The notes beneath the pieces were generated by a model. The model had not been told where the DNA came from. It did not search any database and saw nothing but the letters and a program-made list of their open reading frames with translations. From the IMG/VR virus record IMGVR_UViG_3300042475_003016, positions 1 to 56,489 of that record: DNA of 56,489 bases; one strand, given 5' to 3'. The DNA is from a virus. Below are positions 28,702-36,723 of this stretch, piece after piece (the first letter of the stretch is position 1; the number at the start of each line of letters is the position of its first letter). A program made the position numbers and the translations under genes.

Positions 28702-29088
28702 TTAGTCAATCACTCGCTTCTTTGTATTCTCCAGAGGGTCAAACCTGGTCTGGATATCAACATAATACTTGCCAGGGGGGACAATTGTGTGGCGGTGATC
28801 CTTCTTCGGAATTACAACCGCTTTATCCATAGTTGCTACACCATTTAGTTCAGATTGTAATGAGTGGTTTAATATGCACTCCTCGTGTGCATCAATCACA
28901 AACCCACCACCATCAACCTCATAAATGTCGTATGAACCAAATAGGGCGTGGAATGAACCACTTCTTTCGGATGCAGCAATATATTGCTTTTCCACCTTAT
29001 TCAATCCCTTTGGGAGTTCAGTTAGTTTAAACATCTGAACATCACCTTGATGTAAGGCTACATTGTCAAATTTCATCTTGCTTTTCAT
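28702..29088 (-). CDS. conserved phage protein (HQGDVQ family)
   Basis: 128 aa from MKSKMKFDNVALHQGDVQMFKL. HQGDVQ, then HALFGSYDIYEVDGGGFVIDAHEECILNH and KDHRHTIVPPGKYYVDIQTRFDP: the pattern of a small beta-barrel (cupin-like) protein common in phages of many hosts. Conserved His residues suggest a metal or ligand site. Role unknown. The upstream 20 codons are not conserved. Confidence 0.7.
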   Translation of the reverse strand: MKSKMKFDNVALHQGDVQMFKLTELPKGLNKVEKQYIAASERSGSFHALFGSYDIYEVDGGGFVIDAHEECILNHSLQSELNGVATMDKAVVIPKKDHRHTIVPPGKYYVDIQTRFDPLENTKKRVID

Positions 29089-29116
29089 AATAATAATTTT
29101 TTGTTTTTTAAAATGT

Positions 29117-30070
29117 TTAGTTTGCTGAATACCACTTATAATCAACACTCATTGGAACTTTACTTGGTCTATGCCATTTGGCGCACTTCACCGCATCTGT
29201 AAAAGTTGGGCAGGTATCAATCAGATAAACTGATTTGGTAGATGGACAAGTGAACTCAATCCAGGCATATGGTTGATCCATTTCACCTTTGCTGTTTTGC
29301 AAAAATGGATATGATGTCTTTGATTGATATATTCTAATTATCTCATCATAACCACCAACATGCTTAACAGTTTTCTCATCAATTACTACCGCATCCAGCA
29401 TTTCTAACAATCCTTCATTACCAAACTTATCTTTGATTATTGTTATGATTGCTGCCCTAATATCCTCATTGGTGTTATTGTGGAATGCAATTTTGGCATT
29501 AATTATATTCTCACACTCATTGAAAATTTCTGGTTCAATAAACCTACCATTCACATAGTGCTGACCATAACCATCAGCAAACTCTATGGCAAACCCATCA
29601 ACAGAATGCAAATCATTATTGGCATTTCTTTTAATGCTTTTTGGGTATTTTGAAACCACACAAACTTTATCCATCTGGATTTGTAAGTATGAGTTCTCCA
29701 CACACTCAACAATCAAATTATAATTATCTCTAAACTCATCAAGAATGTCAAAGTTGTCAAAGAAAAATTCATAGAATGCCAACCAAGATATATCATCAGC
29801 ATTAATGTAAGATGAAAAGGATTCAAACACAGGCTTTTCATTACCCATCAACTCATTGACTTTCAACTGACAAGCCATAGGACTATCAACCAGAATAACT
29901 TCTGGCTCTTCCAATCCACAAAACTTATATAACTTCTTCATTGCAGCAATTGCCTTTTCTTCATTATGATTCTGATAGAACTCATAACTAAATATCTTGG
30001 CCAACCATTTATCTTTGTAATGGTCAAGTTTTGCTTCTTGCTCTGGTGTTAGATTCTCAATTTTTTCCAT
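29117..30070 (-). CDS. DUF6745-like protein
   Basis: 317 aa. Starts LTPEQEAKLDHYKDKWLAKIF and has AAMKKLYKFCGLEEPEVILVDSPMACQL, the pattern of the DUF6745 family found in bacteria and phages, often beside leucine-rich proteins. C-terminal beta-rich part with DGYGQHYVNGRFIEPE. Cytoplasmic; biochemical role unknown. Confidence 0.7.
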   Translation of the reverse strand: MEKIENLTPEQEAKLDHYKDKWLAKIFSYEFYQNHNEEKAIAAMKKLYKFCGLEEPEVILVDSPMACQLKVNELMGNEKPVFESFSSYINADDISWLAFYEFFFDNFDILDEFRDNYNLIVECVENSYLQIQMDKVCVVSKYPKSIKRNANNDLHSVDGFAIEFADGYGQHYVNGRFIEPEIFNECENIINAKIAFHNNTNEDIRAAIITIIKDKFGNEGLLEMLDAVVIDEKTVKHVGGYDEIIRIYQSKTSYPFLQNSKGEMDQPYAWIEFTCPSTKSVYLIDTCPTFTDAVKCAKWHRPSKVPMSVDYKWYSAN

Positions 30071-30103
30071 AATGTTATTGTTTTTTTGTTTTAATAATTA
30101 ATT

Positions 30104-30337
30104 CTAATTTGGGTTAAATTTAGCCAAAAAGCCTTGTTGCATCTTTGGCAAATAATCTTTCATTAATTGTTTTCTGGAGACTTCCCACCCAATTTCAGGT
30201 AAAGTATAATCTTCAAAATATGTATATCTAATCATACCACATAAGTTTGAACCAGCTTCCTTAACTTCATCATTTTCCATCTTTATCTGAAAATTTCCTT
30301 CACCAAGATGTGTTAATAAATAATCATCTATTTCCAT
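30104..30337 (-). CDS. hypothetical protein
   Basis: 77 aa, MEIDDYLLTHLGEGNFQIKM ... EIGWEVSRKQLMKDYLPKM. No family recognised. Divergent from the plus-strand gene at 30393, with the promoter region between them. Confidence 0.6.
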   Translation of the reverse strand: MEIDDYLLTHLGEGNFQIKMENDEVKEAGSNLCGMIRYTYFEDYTLPEIGWEVSRKQLMKDYLPKMQQGFLAKFNPN

Positions 30338-30356
30338 ATCAACTAATTTTCTTTAA

Positions 30357-30388
30357 CAAAGATATTTATAATAAAGCAACAAGTCAAA
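30357..30388 (-). promoter_or_regulatory. Bacteroidota-type promoter
   Basis: Minus strand: TTTG, 20 bp, TATCTTTG, serving the 77-aa gene and DUF6745 gene. Confidence 0.7.
30363..30369 (+). promoter_or_regulatory. candidate late promoter (TATTTAT)
   Basis: Plus-strand TATTTAT 23 nt before the exported protein gene, overlapping the opposite early promoter. Confidence 0.35.
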
Positions 30389-30392
30389 TAAT

Positions 30393-30755
30393 ATGAATAA
30401 AATATTTCTTTTAATTTCACTTTTCATCTCAAGCCATTCATTTGGTCAAATCCCCCAGGATAAACTATTGCACTTTGGTGCTGGTGTTGGCATTGGCGCA
30501 ACCATAACATTAACCCATAAGAAACCAAATATACATATTGGCTATGGGGATATAATTCAAAAAAGCGTATTTGCTGGTGCTGGTATTGGATTGTTAAAAG
30601 AATCCTATGACGCATCACTATATGGAAATAAGTATTTTGATGTTGGTGATGCTGCTGCAACTGCATTAGGTTCATTGGTTGGATCCTTAATAATCTATTC
30701 AATTGTCAAAGATAAAAAACCAAAATCAAAATACCGTTTCTGTCCCCAGTTTTAA
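30393..30755 (+). CDS. exported YfiM-like protein
   Basis: 120 aa. Residues 1-19 (MNKIFLLISLFISSHSFGQ) are a clear signal peptide ending SFG-Q. Then DKLLHFGAGVGIGATITL, IQKSVFAGAGIGLLKESYD and FDVGDAAATALGSLVGSLII: the D-K-x-x-H-F ... K-E-x-Y-D ... D-x-x-A-x-x-x-G pattern of the YfiM/VanZ-like family. Probably sits in the envelope; a lysis or superinfection role is inference. Confidence 0.65.
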   Translation: MNKIFLLISLFISSHSFGQIPQDKLLHFGAGVGIGATITLTHKKPNIHIGYGDIIQKSVFAGAGIGLLKESYDASLYGNKYFDVGDAAATALGSLVGSLIIYSIVKDKKPKSKYRFCPQF

Positions 30756-30787
30756 ATAGTATCGCATAGCCAGTAGTTAGCACCAAT
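30751..30787 (+). repeat. cassette-junction repeat E1
   Basis: TTTAAATAGTAT then GCATAGC-CAGTA-GTTAGCA, an imperfect palindrome. Same layout as repeats E2 and E3, and shares GCATA and GTTAGC ends with the large palindrome at 31289. Confidence 0.6.
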
Positions 30788-30788
30788 A

Positions 30789-31229
30789 CTACTGAACTGC
30801 GTACTTTGAAACATTGTCTTTTATATAAGTTTCAAGTTTATTTAGTTCAGTTATTTTAAAATTTGAAATAAAACCATTTTGGATATAATCATTAAACATT
30901 TTTTCTGTTACAAGAATATGTTCTGGTTCATTAACATAGTCAGCATGGTCGTTTTCAATATCATTTAATGTTATTAATCCACTCGCATCATAATAGTTAC
31001 CTTTTTTGTCTTTGCAATAAGCGTGAACCAAAGCATCAGAATAATCAAATCCATCATCTGTTTCAAATTCAGCATTATTGTCTATAAAAAAATACATATC
31101 ATAACCTAATGTTTTATGTAGTGCTAATGCAAATAATTCACATTGACCATGTTCGTAATATTCAATATTTACATTTTCGTTAAGATATTCTCTTATGGTA
31201 GTTGCTATAAATTTCTTCAAATCTTTCAT
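30789..31229 (-). CDS. hypothetical protein with capsid-targeting-like leader
   Basis: 146 aa. MKDLKKFIATTIREYLNE ends L-N-E, a T4-type prohead-protease-like cleavage form. Next, YEHGQCELFALALHKTLGYDMYFF ... VHAYCKDKKGNYYDASG has Cys25, His and Asp in the order of a papain-like/transglutaminase-type fold; this is a weak match. A TATTTAT motif lies 14 nt before the ATG. Possibly an injected enzyme. Confidence 0.6.
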   Translation of the reverse strand: MKDLKKFIATTIREYLNENVNIEYYEHGQCELFALALHKTLGYDMYFFIDNNAEFETDDGFDYSDALVHAYCKDKKGNYYDASGLITLNDIENDHADYVNEPEHILVTEKMFNDYIQNGFISNFKITELNKLETYIKDNVSKYAVQ

Positions 31230-31243
31230 CGTTTTCTTTATAT

Positions 31244-31250
31244 ATAAATA
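31244..31250 (-). promoter_or_regulatory. candidate late promoter (TATTTAT)
   Basis: Minus-strand TATTTAT 14 nt before the ATG of the 146-aa gene. Confidence 0.45.
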
Positions 31251-31288
31251 TTCAAATTTTAAAATTCTACTAAATAAACCGTACTGGT

Positions 31289-31381
31289 GCTAACAAGGTG
31301 TATAAGAAAGTTTGCTATCAACAGTAGTGGGAATTCGAAAGTTTCTACAAGCAAACCTTCTCATACACCCAACCGTTATGC
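31289..31381. repeat. attC-like long imperfect palindrome
   Basis: 93 nt. Ends GCTAAC and GTTATGC pair; then GGTGTAT/ATACACC (7 bp), one mismatch, AGAA/TTCT, one mismatch, GTTTGC/GCAAAC (6 bp), with a 35-nt loop. Long stem, isolated unpaired bases and inverted R-box-like ends are the layout of integron attC sites. Confidence 0.6.
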
Positions 31382-31451
31382 TCCATGCCTTAGTTCAGTT
31401 CTTCGATTTGAGTTTCGTGATGAAAAACAAAAAGAATTTTTCCAACGTACT

Positions 31452-31550
31452 TTATTTTTTTAAAAGATACCAATATTGAATTGGTAAAATATCTATTATG
31501 GTGTTGTTATTGGGGTTTTGTTCTTCTAATAAATCCTTACTTGTTTTCAT
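31452..31550 (-). CDS. 32-aa hypothetical protein
   Basis: MKTSKDLLEEQNPNNNTIID then ILPIQYWYLLKK. Small ORF with the usual A-rich start context, between the palindrome and the next gene. Confidence 0.4.
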   Translation of the reverse strand: MKTSKDLLEEQNPNNNTIIDILPIQYWYLLKK

Positions 31551-31571
31551 AATTTTGTACTATTAATTAAT

Positions 31572-31889
31572 TTAAACAATATCTGGAATCATCTGCAAAC
31601 TTTCGTAGATGCCATCTTCTAATGCAGCCTCATAAGTATCATATCTACGTTCACCATTAACTTTTCTATATTCATTACTATTCTTAACATATTCTTCTCC
31701 ACTCATGCTCATAAAATATGGGACAAAATCCCACTTTTTTATGTTTGGTTTGAAACTCATAAATATATTAATACCATGCACTTCTCGTAGCCATTTCTGG
31801 ACTACTGATTGAGTTGTACGCCCATTTACATCAAATCCTTTTACTGATAGAATTTTAATGTTTTTTAATTCAATTAATTGGTCTTCCAT
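31572..31889 (-). CDS. conserved Bacteroidota-phage protein (FRWFREKY family relative)
   Basis: 105 aa. GRTTQSVVQKWLREVHGINIF ... RRYDTYEAALEDGIYESLQMI follows the same plan as the 123-aa protein at 12929-13300. Its 33-nt leader is almost the same as those of the next two genes upstream, and repeat E2 precedes it. Confidence 0.6.
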   Translation of the reverse strand: MEDQLIELKNIKILSVKGFDVNGRTTQSVVQKWLREVHGINIFMSFKPNIKKWDFVPYFMSMSGEEYVKNSNEYRKVNGERRYDTYEAALEDGIYESLQMIPDIV

Positions 31890-31900
31890 TTTAGTTTATT

Positions 31901-31943
31901 TAAAGTTTAAATAGTATTGCATAACAAATAGTTAGGCGTAATG
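31901..31943 (+). repeat. cassette-junction repeat E2
   Basis: TTTAAATAGTATT then GCATAAC-AAATA-GTTAGGC-GTAATG. GTTAGGC fits the integron core GTTRRRY; GCATAAC is its imperfect inverse. Confidence 0.6.
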
Positions 31944-31977
31944 TTAAAAAGCCCATCCTGGTAATTTTCCATGAGTG

Positions 31978-32217
31978 CTACACCGCACCTCTATTATGTT
32001 TCGATATATAATTAGATAATATATGAAATGCCAATTCCCATCTTCCATCTAAAGTATTAAAGAATTGCTCTTTTGTTAACAATTCTTCTGGTATATCATG
32101 CCAAGGTTCTGATGTCCTTTGTGATACACACACCCTTACACAATGGTCATTTTCATAATATTCATACAAATAATCCATAGTTTTATCTATAGCATCTTTA
32201 AAATCTTTATCTTCCAT
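31978..32217 (-). CDS. hypothetical protein
   Basis: 79 aa, MEDKDFKDAIDKTMDYLYEY ... EEQFFNTLDGRWELAFHILSNY-type helical protein. No family recognised. Lies between repeats E3 and E2. Confidence 0.55.
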   Translation of the reverse strand: MEDKDFKDAIDKTMDYLYEYYENDHCVRVCVSQRTSEPWHDIPEELLTKEQFFNTLDGRWELAFHILSNYISKHNRGAV

Positions 32218-32249
32218 TTTAGTTTATTTAAGGTTTAATAAATAGTTTT

Positions 32250-32284
32250 AAATAGTATTGTATAACCAATAGTTAGGCGTAATG
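32250..32284 (+). repeat. cassette-junction repeat E3
   Basis: TTTAAATAGTATT then GTATAAC-CAATA-GTTAGGC-GTAATG, nearly the same as E2. Confidence 0.6.
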
Positions 32285-32329
32285 TAAATACAACTATGCT
32301 TATAAATGTCTCTGAAATATTCAATCCCT

Positions 32330-32554
32330 TTATTGATTTTCATTTTTCTTTAATTTAGATAACTCATCAAGAATGTAGGCAGTAGCATCTTTGCAAATAT
32401 CTCTCTCTGTAAATAATTTTAGTGCATACTCTGCATCTATCACGCTATTCACTGTTGCCTTTTCCATTATTTCATTATCTGTCATCAGATTATATTTTAG
32501 TAGATGTTCTAAAAATTTTGGTTCGTTTGCTATTAGTTTTGGTTTGTTTTCCAT
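32330..32554 (-). CDS. hypothetical protein
   Basis: 74 aa, MENKPKLIANEPKFLEHLLK ... YALKLFTERDICKDATAYIL. Helical, no family recognised. Leader sequence (AAACTAAAATGGAA) shared with the two downstream genes. Confidence 0.55.
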   Translation of the reverse strand: MENKPKLIANEPKFLEHLLKYNLMTDNEIMEKATVNSVIDAEYALKLFTERDICKDATAYILDELSKLKKNENQ

Positions 32555-32585
32555 TTTAGTTTAGTTTTAAAGTTTAGAAAATAAG

Positions 32586-33020
32586 TTAAACAGTATGGGG
32601 AACAATCCACCTTACACAATCTTGGGGGTGTCTGGTGATATGCTTGTAGTTATTAATATAACCCATCATATTTGCAGCACCAATCGCATTTGCTGAATGA
32701 ACCATAACCACACAAACAGGCTCACCATCCATCCATTTTTCAACCAACCACTTGGCACAATCCATGCCAGTTTTTTCAGTTATATTATTGTAATCTAATG
32801 TGAAATTGTAATATACATTAGTGTGCCACTCATTTATGGCACTATCACCCAAGTCATGATCCAAAGATATCAAATTAATATTTTTTAACCCAATTTCATT
32901 TATTTTGGAAACAAACTCATCATAACTTCGAACAACGGTCCACTCCTCAAGACCATCCACCCATTCATTGTTTGGGCTAATTGGGGTACGAACATCATCT
33001 AGGTAAATATTATATTTCAT
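32586..33020 (-). CDS. cyclic-phosphate-processing receiver-domain protein (cREC)
   Basis: 144 aa. IYLDDVRTP (residues 5-12) and NLISLDHDLGDSA (~49-60), TGMDCAKWLVEKW and VHSANAIGAANM form the receiver-like fold named cyclic-phosphate-processing receiver domain, predicted to act on 2',3'-cyclic phosphate RNA ends. The Asp pair D7-D8 and D54/H55/D56 would make up the active site. The same genome carries a P-loop kinase and two RNA ligases, which fits an end-healing role before sealing. Activity is predicted, not shown. Confidence 0.8.
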   Translation of the reverse strand: MKYNIYLDDVRTPISPNNEWVDGLEEWTVVRSYDEFVSKINEIGLKNINLISLDHDLGDSAINEWHTNVYYNFTLDYNNITEKTGMDCAKWLVEKWMDGEPVCVVMVHSANAIGAANMMGYINNYKHITRHPQDCVRWIVPHTV

Positions 33021-33129
33021 ATTGCTGGTTTAGAGTGTAAATATAGTTTAATTATTTTGACTTTGCAACAAATATTTCATTTGTTTTAAGTAAAAATATT
33101 GGTTATTATTTTTTTGAACAAAAAACTAT

Positions 33130-33486
33130 TTAAGAAGAAAATGAAATACCACAACCACAAGTTTCTTTTGCATTGGGATTATTAAAAATAAACCCCCTGT
33201 TTTGCAGATTATCCAGCCAATCTATTTCCATACCAAAAAGATATAAAATATGAGATTTCTGTATATAAACATTTAAGCCCATATAATCATATATTTCATC
33301 ATTATCTTTTGATGAATCTATACCAAGTATATATGTGAAACCAGAACAACCCCCACCTTTAACACCAATTCTAAGACCTTTACTATCATTATAATCAGTA
33401 TTTAAATCTTTGCATATATTTTTAAGTTCTTTAAATGCGCTTTCAGTAAAGGTTATGGGTAAATTTACACTTAAAACATCGACCAT
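33130..33486 (-). CDS. A-type iron-sulfur carrier (IscA/SufA/HesB family)
   Basis: 118 aa. FTESAFKELKNI, LRIGVKGGGCSGFTYIL (Cys ~49) and the C-terminal ETCGCGISF (Cys-Gly-Cys) give the three conserved ligands of A-type carriers. It would hold and hand over Fe-S clusters. No other Fe-S assembly gene is adjacent. Known in some large phages, role there unclear. Confidence 0.9.
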   Translation of the reverse strand: MVDVLSVNLPITFTESAFKELKNICKDLNTDYNDSKGLRIGVKGGGCSGFTYILGIDSSKDNDEIYDYMGLNVYIQKSHILYLFGMEIDWLDNLQNRGFIFNNPNAKETCGCGISFSS

Positions 33487-33523
33487 CTATAATAGTTTTA
33501 TTAAAATATATAAAATAAATAAA

Positions 33524-33925
33524 TTATGTCCAACTATTTAAGTTTAATGTTTGTAAATTTTTAATAATATCTGCTTTAGCCTTGGAATACCCTTTCCAGG
33601 TTTTTAAGGTTTGTCCAATATCTTTTAAAAAGGTATCCTTACGATCTTGAGGTATATTTAATGAGTTAATGTTATCTCTTAATGCCCTTAATTCATTCAT
33701 AACACTCTCATTAGGTTTATCTAGTTTGGTTAATTTTAAAATCAATCTTTCCAGCTTGCTCATTTTATTAAAGTAGTCATATCCCCAGCCTCTTTTTGCA
33801 CCTTTAACTCCTCTGCCAAAATCAACTATGGGATCAAAGATGCCCTCATTCATATCATTCTCCTCTATAATTGTTTTTATTAGATTTTTTAACTCACTTT
33901 CATTTAATGTTACTATTTTTTTCAT
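33524..33925 (-). CDS. hypothetical protein with capsid-targeting-like leader
   Basis: 133 aa. MKKIVTLNESELKNLIKTIIEEN is the most typical leader of the set, with L-N-E and I-I-E sites. Then DFGRGVKGAKRGWGYDYF, a basic Gly-rich stretch, and a helical remainder. A TATTTAT motif lies 15 nt upstream. Probably an internal head protein. Confidence 0.65.
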   Translation of the reverse strand: MKKIVTLNESELKNLIKTIIEENDMNEGIFDPIVDFGRGVKGAKRGWGYDYFNKMSKLERLILKLTKLDKPNESVMNELRALRDNINSLNIPQDRKDTFLKDIGQTLKTWKGYSKAKADIIKNLQTLNLNSWT

Positions 33926-33940
33926 ATATTATATTTTAAA

Positions 33941-33947
33941 ATAAATA
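33941..33947 (-). promoter_or_regulatory. candidate late promoter (TATTTAT)
   Basis: Minus-strand TATTTAT 15 nt before the 133-aa gene. Confidence 0.45.
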
Positions 33948-33977
33948 TATCCGATGTGTTATTTAGATTTAAAAAAG

Positions 33978-33984
33978 TATTTAT
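33978..33984 (+). promoter_or_regulatory. candidate late promoter (TATTTAT)
   Basis: Plus-strand TATTTAT 14 nt before the 79-aa gene; forms a divergent pair with the motif at 33941. Confidence 0.45.
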
Positions 33985-33998
33985 AGTAATAAAAAAAT

Positions 33999-34238
33999 AT
34001 GGAAGCCAAGAATATTAAAAAAATAAAGTACTACGAAGTCCCATTAGATGATGGACAATTTGCGTTAATGGACCAAAAGGAATTTGACAAATATACCGTA
34101 GGTAAACCAACAGATGCTATCGCAAAAGCAAGCGGCCTAATTGATTATATAACATTTGAAATGGATGGTAAAAATTACGCCATTCCAGAATCTAAATTTG
34201 AATCTTATATCCAAAAATTAAAAGCAAATGAAATATAA
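33999..34238 (+). CDS. hypothetical protein
   Basis: 79 aa, IKKIKYYEVPLDDGQFALMDQ ... YITFEMDGKNYAIPESKFESY; beta-rich. No family recognised. Overlaps the phosphoesterase start by 11 nt, so both are coupled. Confidence 0.6.
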   Translation: MEAKNIKKIKYYEVPLDDGQFALMDQKEFDKYTVGKPTDAIAKASGLIDYITFEMDGKNYAIPESKFESYIQKLKANEI

Positions 34239-34947
34239 AATATTGATAATGTCTGATTTACATCTGGGTATGAACAACTCAAAACCTAAATCAATCCTTA
34301 ATTTCTTAAATTCAATCCAGACAGATTTATTAATTCTAAATGGTGATATTATTGATATTGATGCCATCAAACGTGGTTCGAAATGGAAAAATAAACACAC
34401 AAAAGTATTATTGAAAATTCTTGAACTATCAAAAACAACAAAAGTTATCTACATTAGGGGAAACCATGATGATGAGATAAAACATTTTTATGATGCTAAA
34501 ATAGGTGATATTGAATTTAAAAACGAACACACCATAACTGCTGGTGATAAAAAATATTTAGTTGTTCACGGTGACCAGTTTGAAAACTTTGGGGGTAAAT
34601 TAAAAATTGTATATTATGTTGGTTCTGTATTATATGATATACTTTTAACAGCAAATACATACTACAATGCAATACGCGAAAAACTAAACCTACCATATCA
34701 TTCTATATCAAAAGTTGCAAAACAAAATGTAAAAAAGATAATGTCATTTATATTTAAATTTGAAACAAAAGCAATTGAAGCTGCTAGTAAAAAAGGTTAC
34801 GATGGAATAATATGCGGACATATTCACACCCCAACCATTAAAAAAGTTTCAAATATTGAATATATGAATAGTGGTGACTGGGTTGAAAACAAAACTGCAA
34901 TTGCCCTAACCAATAACAACGAATGGTTAATTCTTGATTTTGACTAA
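34228..34947 (+). CDS. calcineurin-like phosphoesterase, LpxH-like
   Basis: 239 aa. Metal-site motifs: MSDLHLGM (8-15), LNGDIIDID (36-44), YIRGNHDDE (~75-83), VVHGDQF (~112-118) and CGHIHTP (~193-199). This order and the YYVGSVLYDILL middle resemble UDP-2,3-diacylglucosamine pyrophosphatase-type enzymes of Bacteroidota. It probably cleaves a phosphoanhydride or phosphodiester; lipid A precursor is one candidate substrate. Confidence 0.85.
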   Translation: MKYKILIMSDLHLGMNNSKPKSILNFLNSIQTDLLILNGDIIDIDAIKRGSKWKNKHTKVLLKILELSKTTKVIYIRGNHDDEIKHFYDAKIGDIEFKNEHTITAGDKKYLVVHGDQFENFGGKLKIVYYVGSVLYDILLTANTYYNAIREKLNLPYHSISKVAKQNVKKIMSFIFKFETKAIEAASKKGYDGIICGHIHTPTIKKVSNIEYMNSGDWVENKTAIALTNNNEWLILDFD

Positions 34948-35034
34948 TTCATAATATTTTCTTCTAATTAATGCCCCCAATTCTTGGTCGTTTGGGGTAT
35001 CTAGTATTTCTTTTTCTGTGATTTCAATTTTCAT
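34927..35034 (-). CDS. 35-aa conserved mini-protein
   Basis: MKIEITEKEILDTPNDQELG then ALIRRKYYELVKIKN. This I-T-x-x-E-I-L-x-T-x-N-x-x-x-L-G-x-x-I-R-x-K pattern recurs in phages. Its start overlaps the stop of the upstream P-loop gene (ATGA) and its 3' end overlaps the convergent phosphoesterase by 21 nt. Confidence 0.6.
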   Translation of the reverse strand: MKIEITEKEILDTPNDQELGALIRRKYYELVKIKN

Positions 35035-35579
35035 ATGATTTGATTTAATATTTTTTCAACTGTTTTATCATCAACATATATTGATTCATACTTAACCTCA
35101 TATGAATTCAACATATCTTTTATTTCTTTATCAATCATTTTTGATTCTTCTAATGTCTGAAATCTCTCACCCCCATCATAAGATGAATTTAAATTTCGTT
35201 CCAGAAAATAATTTATATTGTCGTATCTATTAAATAGATTAAAAATAAAAGCATTAAATTCTTTGCCATATAAAGATGATATGAAATCTCCCTCTTTTTT
35301 ATATTTCTCCTTATAAACAAGAGCAAATAAGATGGGTGAATCACATACCACAAAATCAACCTTACCATAGGATCTCACAATATTCCTATGCTGGTTTGCT
35401 GTGATATAGAACTGATCCTTTATTGCTCCCATATTTTCATCCCAGGCTAGGTTCTTGGGAAATTCGTATGGATTGTCAGCACTAATGTGTTGCTTCTTTA
35501 ATTCATACATTAACCCACTAGCAATTGTGCTTTTGCCAGCACCAGGACCAGCAAATAAGTTTATTATTTTTGTTTGCAT
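35031..35579 (-). CDS. P-loop NTPase, nucleotide/nucleoside-kinase-like
   Basis: 182 aa. Walker A LFAGPGAGKST (8-18), then VVCDSPILFALVY (~76-88, Walker-B-like D-S-P), and a C-terminal RFQTLEESKMIDKEI. Matches small ATPase/kinase proteins of the AAA_28 type common in phages. Substrate unknown. Follows the first leucine-rich cluster on the transcript. Confidence 0.7.
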   Translation of the reverse strand: MQTKIINLFAGPGAGKSTIASGLMYELKKQHISADNPYEFPKNLAWDENMGAIKDQFYITANQHRNIVRSYGKVDFVVCDSPILFALVYKEKYKKEGDFISSLYGKEFNAFIFNLFNRYDNINYFLERNLNSSYDGGERFQTLEESKMIDKEIKDMLNSYEVKYESIYVDDKTVEKILNQII

Positions 35580-36316
35580 TATCTATATATTCTGTTAACC
35601 CCAGTTCTAATTATGCCCTGCTTTATTTTGCCAGGATATATCATTTCTTTTAAATCTTCATCTGAATACTCTTCTAATGGTGTATTATATATACTTAACC
35701 ATCTACCAACTTTCAATCCTTTTGGTAATGAGGCTATTTTTGTATCATCCAATAATAATTCACCCCAAACTTCCAATCCTTCAGGTAAAGAAGTAATTGC
35801 TGATCCAGTTAAATCTAAATTACCCCAAACCATTATTTTTTTTGGTAATGAAGTTAATTTTTTGCAATTACTTAAATATAAATCATCATGTATTTCCAAT
35901 CCTTCTGGTAATGAGGTTAATTCCGTACAACCATTTAGGATTAATTCACCACCAACATCCAAATTTTCAGGTAATGATGTTATTTTTGTAGATGCTAAAT
36001 TCAAACGACCCCCAACTTGTAATCCATCTGGTAAGGAGGTTATATTTGTTTGAGCCAATTCTAAATTCATAGAAACATACAAATCTTCTGGTAAAGAAGT
36101 TAATTGTTTGCAACGATACAAATCCAAAGTCCCAAAAACCATCAATCCCTCTGGTAAGGAGGTTATATTTGAGTTTTCTAAATCCAAATCAGCCTTAATA
36201 GTTAATTCATCCTCTGTTAGGGGCTCATTATTTAATAACTTCCATTTGAATGGTTTATTTTTATTATCATTCTTTTCAAGAAAATCAATTATATTCTTTA
36301 TTGTTTCTTTTTCCAT
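35579..36316 (-). CDS. LPEGL leucine-rich-repeat protein, cluster 1 member 6
   Basis: 245 aa. N-terminal 45-residue module KETIKNIIDFLEKNDNKNKP-FKWKLLNNEPLTEDEL, then seven to eight ~22-residue repeats of the form T/K-I-T-S-L-P-E-G-L-x-V-G-G-x-L-x-L, then a C-terminal cap YSDEDLKEMIYPG. Longest of its cluster. Bacterial LRR of this type form a curved beta-solenoid used for binding. Overlaps neighbours by 1 nt. Confidence 0.8.
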   Translation of the reverse strand: MEKETIKNIIDFLEKNDNKNKPFKWKLLNNEPLTEDELTIKADLDLENSNITSLPEGLMVFGTLDLYRCKQLTSLPEDLYVSMNLELAQTNITSLPDGLQVGGRLNLASTKITSLPENLDVGGELILNGCTELTSLPEGLEIHDDLYLSNCKKLTSLPKKIMVWGNLDLTGSAITSLPEGLEVWGELLLDDTKIASLPKGLKVGRWLSIYNTPLEEYSDEDLKEMIYPGKIKQGIIRTGVNRIYR

Positions 36317-36723
36317 TATTTAAATATTTCTCCTTCTATAAATCCAGGTTTAATCATCTCTATTAATTCGTCATCTGAAAGTTTTGCTAATGGAGTATCT
36401 GTAATAATTAAATTTCCCCCAACTTTCAACCCTTCTGGTAATGATTTTATATCTGAATGGGTTAATGATAAATAACCCCCAATTTCCAAGCCTTTTGGTA
36501 AAAATTTAAAAATATAACAACCATCTAAATCCAAATTGCCCTCAACTTTTAATCCTTCTGGTAATGAGGTTATTTTTGTATATTGTAAAAGCAAATTACC
36601 TTTAACTTTTAAGTCTTCTTTTGAAAATGGGATATTATTTTCCAATTTCCATATAAATGGTGCTTTTATATTATCATTCTTTTCAAGGAAATTAAATATA
36701 TTCTTTAATGCTTCTTTTTTCAT
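36316..36723 (-). CDS. LPEGL leucine-rich-repeat protein, cluster 1 member 5
   Basis: 135 aa. Same N-module (KEALKNIFNFLEKNDNIKAP), about three repeats, and cap LSDDELIEMIKPGFIEGEIF. Shortest of the cluster, so repeat number varies freely. 4-nt overlap with member 4. Confidence 0.75.
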   Translation of the reverse strand: MKKEALKNIFNFLEKNDNIKAPFIWKLENNIPFSKEDLKVKGNLLLQYTKITSLPEGLKVEGNLDLDGCYIFKFLPKGLEIGGYLSLTHSDIKSLPEGLKVGGNLIITDTPLAKLSDDELIEMIKPGFIEGEIFK

